Below, piece after piece: positions 59,353-64,000 of a stretch of DNA of 64,000 nucleotides. Positions within the stretch are counted from its first letter, which is position 1, and each line of letters begins with the position of its first letter. Origin of the DNA: Catenaria anguillulae PL171 (Eukaryota > Blastocladiomycota > Blastocladiomycetes > Blastocladiales > Catenariaceae); contig MCFL01000107.1 of the NCBI GenBank assembly GCA_002102555.1, positions 1-64,000 on the forward strand, written 5' to 3'. Both the position numbers and the translations under genes were made by a program. The notes beneath the pieces are model-generated. The model made no database searches. It saw only the letters and a list, made by a program, of their open reading frames with translations, and was not told the DNA's origin.

Positions 59353-61519
59353 ATGCAATCCCTCGATAAACCTTCAACAAAGTCCAGGGTCCAATCATGT
59401 CGTTTGTCCGGCGTGGTCTTGGCAAGTCTGGCGTTACTCGCGATTGCCGTGTTGCCTGCAAACGCGTTTCTCAACATCAACACCACTGCCATCGATTTTG
59501 CTTCGCAAAGTATTCTACAAGCCAGCCTTCAGGTTTCACTCAAGTCCCGACCGCAGGCGCCGGTGGCAGTGTACTTTGATGCTCCGCGCACACGATTCAG
59601 CAAGTGCGCAATGTTGTTCAATGAGACAAACTGGTCACGGCCCCGATCCTTGACTGTAATGGCGGAAGCATTCCTGACGCAGCTGCCGCGCCTTCTCCCT
59701 GTTCGCGAGGTTCCCATCACATTCCAAGGATTTTCGGCTGCATGTGAGCCGCAGTTTCACAATGTCACGCTTCAGCTTCCAACTCGGCGAGGATCAGGAA
59801 CGGCAAGGAAGTGTGTGCTGACAGGAGCAGACCCGCACATCCGTCCATTTGGGTTTGAGCAATGGTTCACATACTCGGTACATACGTTTCTCTGTTAGAA
59901 AGCTGATCTCAATGTCGAAATCGCATACTGACTGACTATAGGGAGCCTTTGGTGACGTTTACCTCGTCCACTCGCCCACACTTTCTATTCAAGCACGCCA
60001 CTCGCAGTGCGGCCCGCGAAGCACCTGCATACACGCGCTCGGCGTTCGATACGGCAAGTCGTCATTTATCATTGACGGCTCGCGTCCTGAGCGCCTACTT
60101 CAGGCCTTGACGTCATCCATGACGGGTCTGACAGTCTCGAAAACGCGTTCAGGAACGACCACCACGCTAAATATCGCGTTCCGATGCGGTTCCAATCTAC
60201 GCATGGATGTCGTCAATGCGGGCCCATTCACATACATGAATGTGTACTTGACGGTCCCGCCAGCGGTTCATGGTAACATTGGTGGTGTTTGTGGAACGTT
60301 TACGCCGACATCGTCGGACGGAACAAGCGCATTGGTAGGACGAGGCGGCAGAGTCTTTGCCGCGGATTCCATCTTTGCTGCCCGGGTGCCCGGCTCACCC
60401 ATTCAAAAGGGCCCACCTGCCTCCGCTCCAGCTGGGGGAGTTGCTCTGGAGTATGTCGATTCGTGGCGTGTACCCGAGTCCGACAACGTCTTCAAAAACA
60501 AGACTGTTGTCGCTCGTCCCGCCAATTTGCCTGCCCGCACAACAACATGCTTAAGACCAAACCCCGCCAACTTCTCATGTACTTCCTCTCGCCCGCGCCG
60601 CTCTATCGCCATCGATGTTGAAGGTGTGGAATCAAGCGACCTTGACAATATAGACGTTGGCCTCGCGGAGACGCACCACGATCGAGCGCGCCGACAGCTG
60701 TTTCTCCTGTCACGCTGGAGTAGTAAGAATGTGTTTCAGCCCGCCTACTCCATTCTACCCATTCCATTCGGATTCGCATCCGTGACTTCTGTGTCTCGAT
60801 ACGATGGAAAGGAACCTATCACGTCATCCACTTGGACATCGTCCACCCGTCGTCGACGTGCACCACCCACATCCCCGCCTCCTTTCACACCACCGCGTGC
60901 TCCTGCAACGATAGCCAACGCCTTTCGCCAGTGTTCCATGCGACTCTCGCTCATCCCAAGCTGCGCTGAAAACATTGACGAATACATCCGACACTGCCAA
61001 TCCAACATCCGCCAAGGCACGCATCCAAAGACGGCGGTCGAGCTGCACAAGACCGCGTACGCGTTCATGTGTGCGCAACAGTTGCTGTCGCAAACCATGG
61101 AGCCGGACACTAAAGTGGCTCAGTGCGCGCAAACGGTGGTGCGCACGCTAGGGTTTGGTGCGAGCGGATGCAGGCAGGACGACCGGTGCTTGCAGTGCAC
61201 AGAGATTGGATGCATTCAGTGCAAGGATCCGAGCAAGTATGAGGTAAAGGCCGGGCAGTGCGTGTTGACCAAACGACCCGAGCAGCAACCGCAAGGTCGA
61301 GGATCTGGGATGGGCGCAGACTGGACCGATGACGTAGCTGGGGCGGTCGATGAGGATGGCGAGCCGGTCATGTTTGCACCAGCCCCAGCAGTCCACTTGC
61401 TGAGCAAGAAGGAAGTGATCAAGACGAGCGGAAGCGGGAACAATGATGCTCGTGCCGAATTGCTGAGGCAGAATCCAGCCATCAATCCAGCTGCAATCAA
61501 GTCGGTTGACGTCATTTAG
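59353..61519 (+). CDS. Secreted or membrane von Willebrand factor D-domain protein
   Basis: Two exons, intron 59878-59941 (phase 0), for about 700 residues. After MQSLDKPSTKS comes a hydrophobic signal sequence (SGVVLASLALLAIAVLPANAF). The vWFD domain is clear: CVLTGADPHIRPFGFEQWFTYS, GAFGDVYLVHSPTLSIQARHSQCG, and GNIGGVCGTFTPTSSDG. Downstream is a Pro/Ser linker (RRAPPTSPPPFTPP) and a Cys-rich segment (CSMRLSLIPSCAENIDEYIRHCQ, then CRQDDRCLQCTEIGCIQC). In animals vWFD modules support extracellular multimer assembly; in fungi a role in surface or wall contact is likely but inferred. It ends with an acidic region and PAAIKSVDVI. The continuous frames make the gene model dependable. Confidence 0.85.
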
Positions 61520-61738
61520 AGTGTTGCTTTTTGGATGAGTTGAGAATGCATGTTATAGGTAAATTTGGTTCTTGACAAGAACGACGTATCAGGGAGAGAG
61601 ATATTTACTATGTACAAGAGTGAGACGAAAGAGCTATTGCGCTATAGCCTGCGGACACGGACATGTTCACCGAGCGAAAGAGAAAGACCCAAATCCAGCG
61701 TTCTCAAACACTCGATGACAGACAGCCAGCCAACTGCA

Positions 61739-64000
61739 TTACTGCTTGTTTGAACTCCCAAACATGTCGGCCTCCAATCCGACCGACCCTGCTGTACCTT
61801 GCCTTGACCGCTGCTGCATCTGCTCCTGCTCCCGACGAATCAAGCGCTCCTCAAACTCCCTCTCCACCCTGCCTTGCTCTTCTTCTTGCAACTCTTCCTC
61901 CTCTTCAGCATCCACGTCCCGATCACCACCACTACTACTGCCCTCCTCGTCGCTGCGAGCATGATGGAGCACGGCACCCGTGAGCGCTGCAGCGGGTGAC
62001 AAGTCGGTTTTACTTGCGCCGAGCTTGAGCTTGCGCAGCTTGCCGGGTTGCTCGTCGGGGTCAACTGTTGGCGACGGCGTCGGCGAAGCACCGGTAGGGC
62101 GGGGCGGAGCAGACCATGGGATCGCACCAGCCGACAATGTGCGTGGGCCTTTGCCCGAGCCGTTCGGCGCACCGGCCCATGCGCTAGCGGTAGTCACTGA
62201 CAATGCACTGCCGACCCCTTCGCCGCCAACGCTTCGGCCGTCAAGCGAAAACGATGTTCCCAGCTGCTGCGCCTGCGGCTGTACGTTCTGTGGATGCCCA
62301 TCCGCTCCAACAAGCAGCGGTGTCATTGGTGTTGTTGCAGCGTCCTGAGTCGACGGTGGTGTGTACGGAATCTTTGCCGTGGATGGCAGGCCTGGCGGCG
62401 CAACATTGGCATTCTGAAGCAAGTCCTCGTTGTCCTGCAGCTGCTTGAGCCACATGTCAAAATACATGCCCGAGGTATCAGAAATGAGCTGGTCGTGTGA
62501 GCCGCGTTGGACAATTTCGCCCGCGTGGACGACGAGGATAATGTCGGCATGTAGAATCTGTTTCGACACGTTTTGCGGTCATTATTGAGGTGATGTGCAA
62601 GCCATGTGTGGATACAGAAAGCGCACCGTGCTGAGTCGATGCGCAATAATCAAAGTGGTCTTGTTTTCCGTCAACGACTTGAGTTGGTTTTGCAGCACAC
62701 GCTCTGTTGTCGTATCAAGTGCACTCGTCGCCTACACCCAAGCTCCATTCAGCTTCCACGACAATGGTCCACTGAGCACTGTCAAAGTCACATACCTCAT
62801 CCAAGAAGTTGATGACAGGGTTCTTGAGCAACATCCTCGAAATGGCTACCCTTTGCTTTTCGCCACCACTCAAGCGCATCCCGCGCTCACCCACTTTGGT
62901 CTCGTACTGGTCCGGGAACGTCATGATGCGATCGTGAATCTGCGCTGCCCGCGCGGCCGCCTCGACCTCTTGATCTGTTGCGCTTGTCCGCCCGTACCGG
63001 ACATTGTACTGAATCGTATCGTTGAACAAAACCGTGTCCTGCGCACCAATGTCATGGGCGACCAACCGTCAGCGACTGCGTGGTACAAGTAAACACCACG
63101 GGAATGCTGCCCAAACGCACCTGCGGAACGACACCAATCAAACTCCGCAAGTCCCTCTGCCTCATGCTGCGAATGTCGATCCCATCCACTGTAATCCTGC
63201 CCGCTTGCACATCGTAAAAGCGGAACAGCAGCCGCAAGATTGTACTCTTTCCGGAGCCACTCGACCCGACCAGCGCCACCGTCTTGCCCGCTGGGATCTC
63301 AAACGAAATGTTGCGCAATGTGGGCACCCGCGGGTCATAGGCGAACGTGACGTTTTCGAACCGGACATGGCCTTGCATTGAGCACGGGTCGATAGAAATG
63401 GTGCGTGGCGAGTCGCGGACCTCCTAAACATGATTCGCAACAGGTAAGCCGCGGGGGGGGGGGGGGCAACTAGCGTGGAGCGGCGAGATGGATCGAGGGA
63501 ACGAACAGGCATTTGGGCCAGCAAGTCGAGCATCTTTTCCATATCTGCAGTTGTGAGTACGGCATGTACTTAGCAACACGATTGCGTCAGACGTTCAAAG
63601 CAATGAAATGAACAGACCAACAAAGTTCTTTTGCAGTTGACGATACAACTTGCCAAAGTCGTTGAGCGGGCCGTACAGTTGGGTAATGTACCTAAGCATA
63701 AAAAAAACCATACCATCAGTTCCTCAATCCCCACCCGCATGTTCGAAAACGGCGGCGAACGGTCAAAAACGCACGACAAGAACAAAACAAAGTCACCCAC
63801 ACTCATGACCCTCTGTACAACCACTCGATGCGCACAAAGCAGCGCCCCGCACAAGAGCCCGACTTGAATGATCCAGTTTTGCGTCATGCTGAGCCACGAC
63901 GACGTGAGCGACGAGATCCAGTCAGCGGCTTGGTAGTCGGCCATGGCTTTGGCGTATTGCTGCGATTCAAAAGTTTCGTTGTTGTACAGCTTGACAACTT
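61739..64000 (-). CDS. ABC half-transporter, ABCB6/HMT1-like (5' part beyond the window)
   Basis: Exons (plus coordinates) 63775-64000+, 63618-63691, 63507-63544, 63121-63423, 62796-63038, 62627-62731 and 61739-62557; all phases agree. The first exon shows the last membrane helices ([20 protein letters not shown]), followed by [26 protein letters not shown], typical of HMT1/ABCB6. The nucleotide-binding domain has Walker [11 protein letters not shown]-loop [20 protein letters not shown], signature LSGGEKQR, Walker [11 protein letters not shown]-loop TSALD and the switch His in IIAHRLST. Members move heavy-metal-glutathione or porphyrin complexes across vacuolar or mitochondrial membranes. Unusual is a tail of about 230 residues after the domain, Ser/Pro-rich then strongly acidic and Gln/Arg-rich ([20 protein letters not shown]). 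The start and first helices lie beyond base 64000. Confidence 0.92.
63453..63466 (+). repeat. G14 homopolymer inside an ABC transporter intron
   Basis: Fourteen G residues on the plus strand lie within the 83-base intron 63424-63506, as a C tract between donor and branch region on the coding strand. Its true length is uncertain in a genome with visible homopolymer errors. Confidence 0.8.

Noticed and set aside
1-64000. CRISPR arrays, operons or bacterial gene signals
   Set aside because: None is present; introns, a nuclear tRNA without CCA and the gene families show eukaryotic nuclear DNA.

Overview
The window is nuclear DNA of a fungus. It has short spliceosomal introns (mostly 50-190 nt, GT...AG), genes on both strands, a chitin synthase fused to a myosin-like motor, a DUF4246 protein and a cytochrome P450. 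GC content is moderate to high. The gene set and base composition would suit a zoosporic lineage such as Blastocladiomycota (Catenaria/Allomyces type), but that placement is an inference. Many conserved genes are broken by single-base indels at short homopolymers, including the essential ribosomal protein gene RPS18. The assembly therefore probably carries uncorrected long-read errors, and spans below should be read as gene spans, not clean reading frames.

Layout. 1-8.8 kb: a stathmin-like gene whose last exon lies in one arm of a large imperfect inverted repeat (about 1527-3262 against 7205-8781). The spacer holds a divergent, partly degraded protein kinase gene (+) and a relic of a PIF1-type helicase (-). 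9.2-14.7 kb: biotin-protein ligase (-), a membrane-anchored P450 (+) and mitochondrial ribosomal protein uL10m (-). 15.7-21.8 kb: class V/VII-type chitin synthase. 22.5-24.7 kb: an RBM39-like splicing factor. 25.7-29.6 kb: an unknown protein (-) and a rhodanese plus dual-specificity MAPK-phosphatase-like gene (+). 29.7-31.4 kb: tRNA-Val(UAC) and RPS18 (-). 32.4-35.7 kb: casein kinase 1-like kinase with a very long Gln/His/Pro-rich N terminus. 36.2-40.2 kb: an MLKL-like gene (helical HeLo-type domain, active TKL kinase, Ser-rich linker, propeller-like C terminus) (-). 40.7-42.8 kb: UVRAG/Vps38-like PI3K subunit (-). 43.0-46.7 kb: a DUF4246 gene and a 2-oxoglutarate/Fe(II) oxygenase, tandem (-). 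47.7-48.7 kb: a triose-phosphate/nucleotide-sugar translocator (-). 49.4-55.2 kb: two unrecognised genes (+), one with a single membrane anchor. 55.6-57.1 kb: a membrane alpha/beta-hydrolase lacking the nucleophilic Ser (-). 57.7-61.5 kb: a single-pass Ser/Thr-rich membrane protein and a secreted or membrane von Willebrand factor D protein (+). 61.7-64 kb: an ABCB6/HMT1-like half-transporter (-), cut by the window end.

The genes do not form one pathway. Several concern wall and surface biology (chitin synthase, vWFD protein, mucin-like protein) and several concern signalling (two MAPK/CK1-type regulators, the MLKL-like kinase, the repeat-enclosed kinase). The two most unusual items are the inverted-repeat locus in the first 9 kb and the MLKL-like receptor-style kinase at 36-40 kb.
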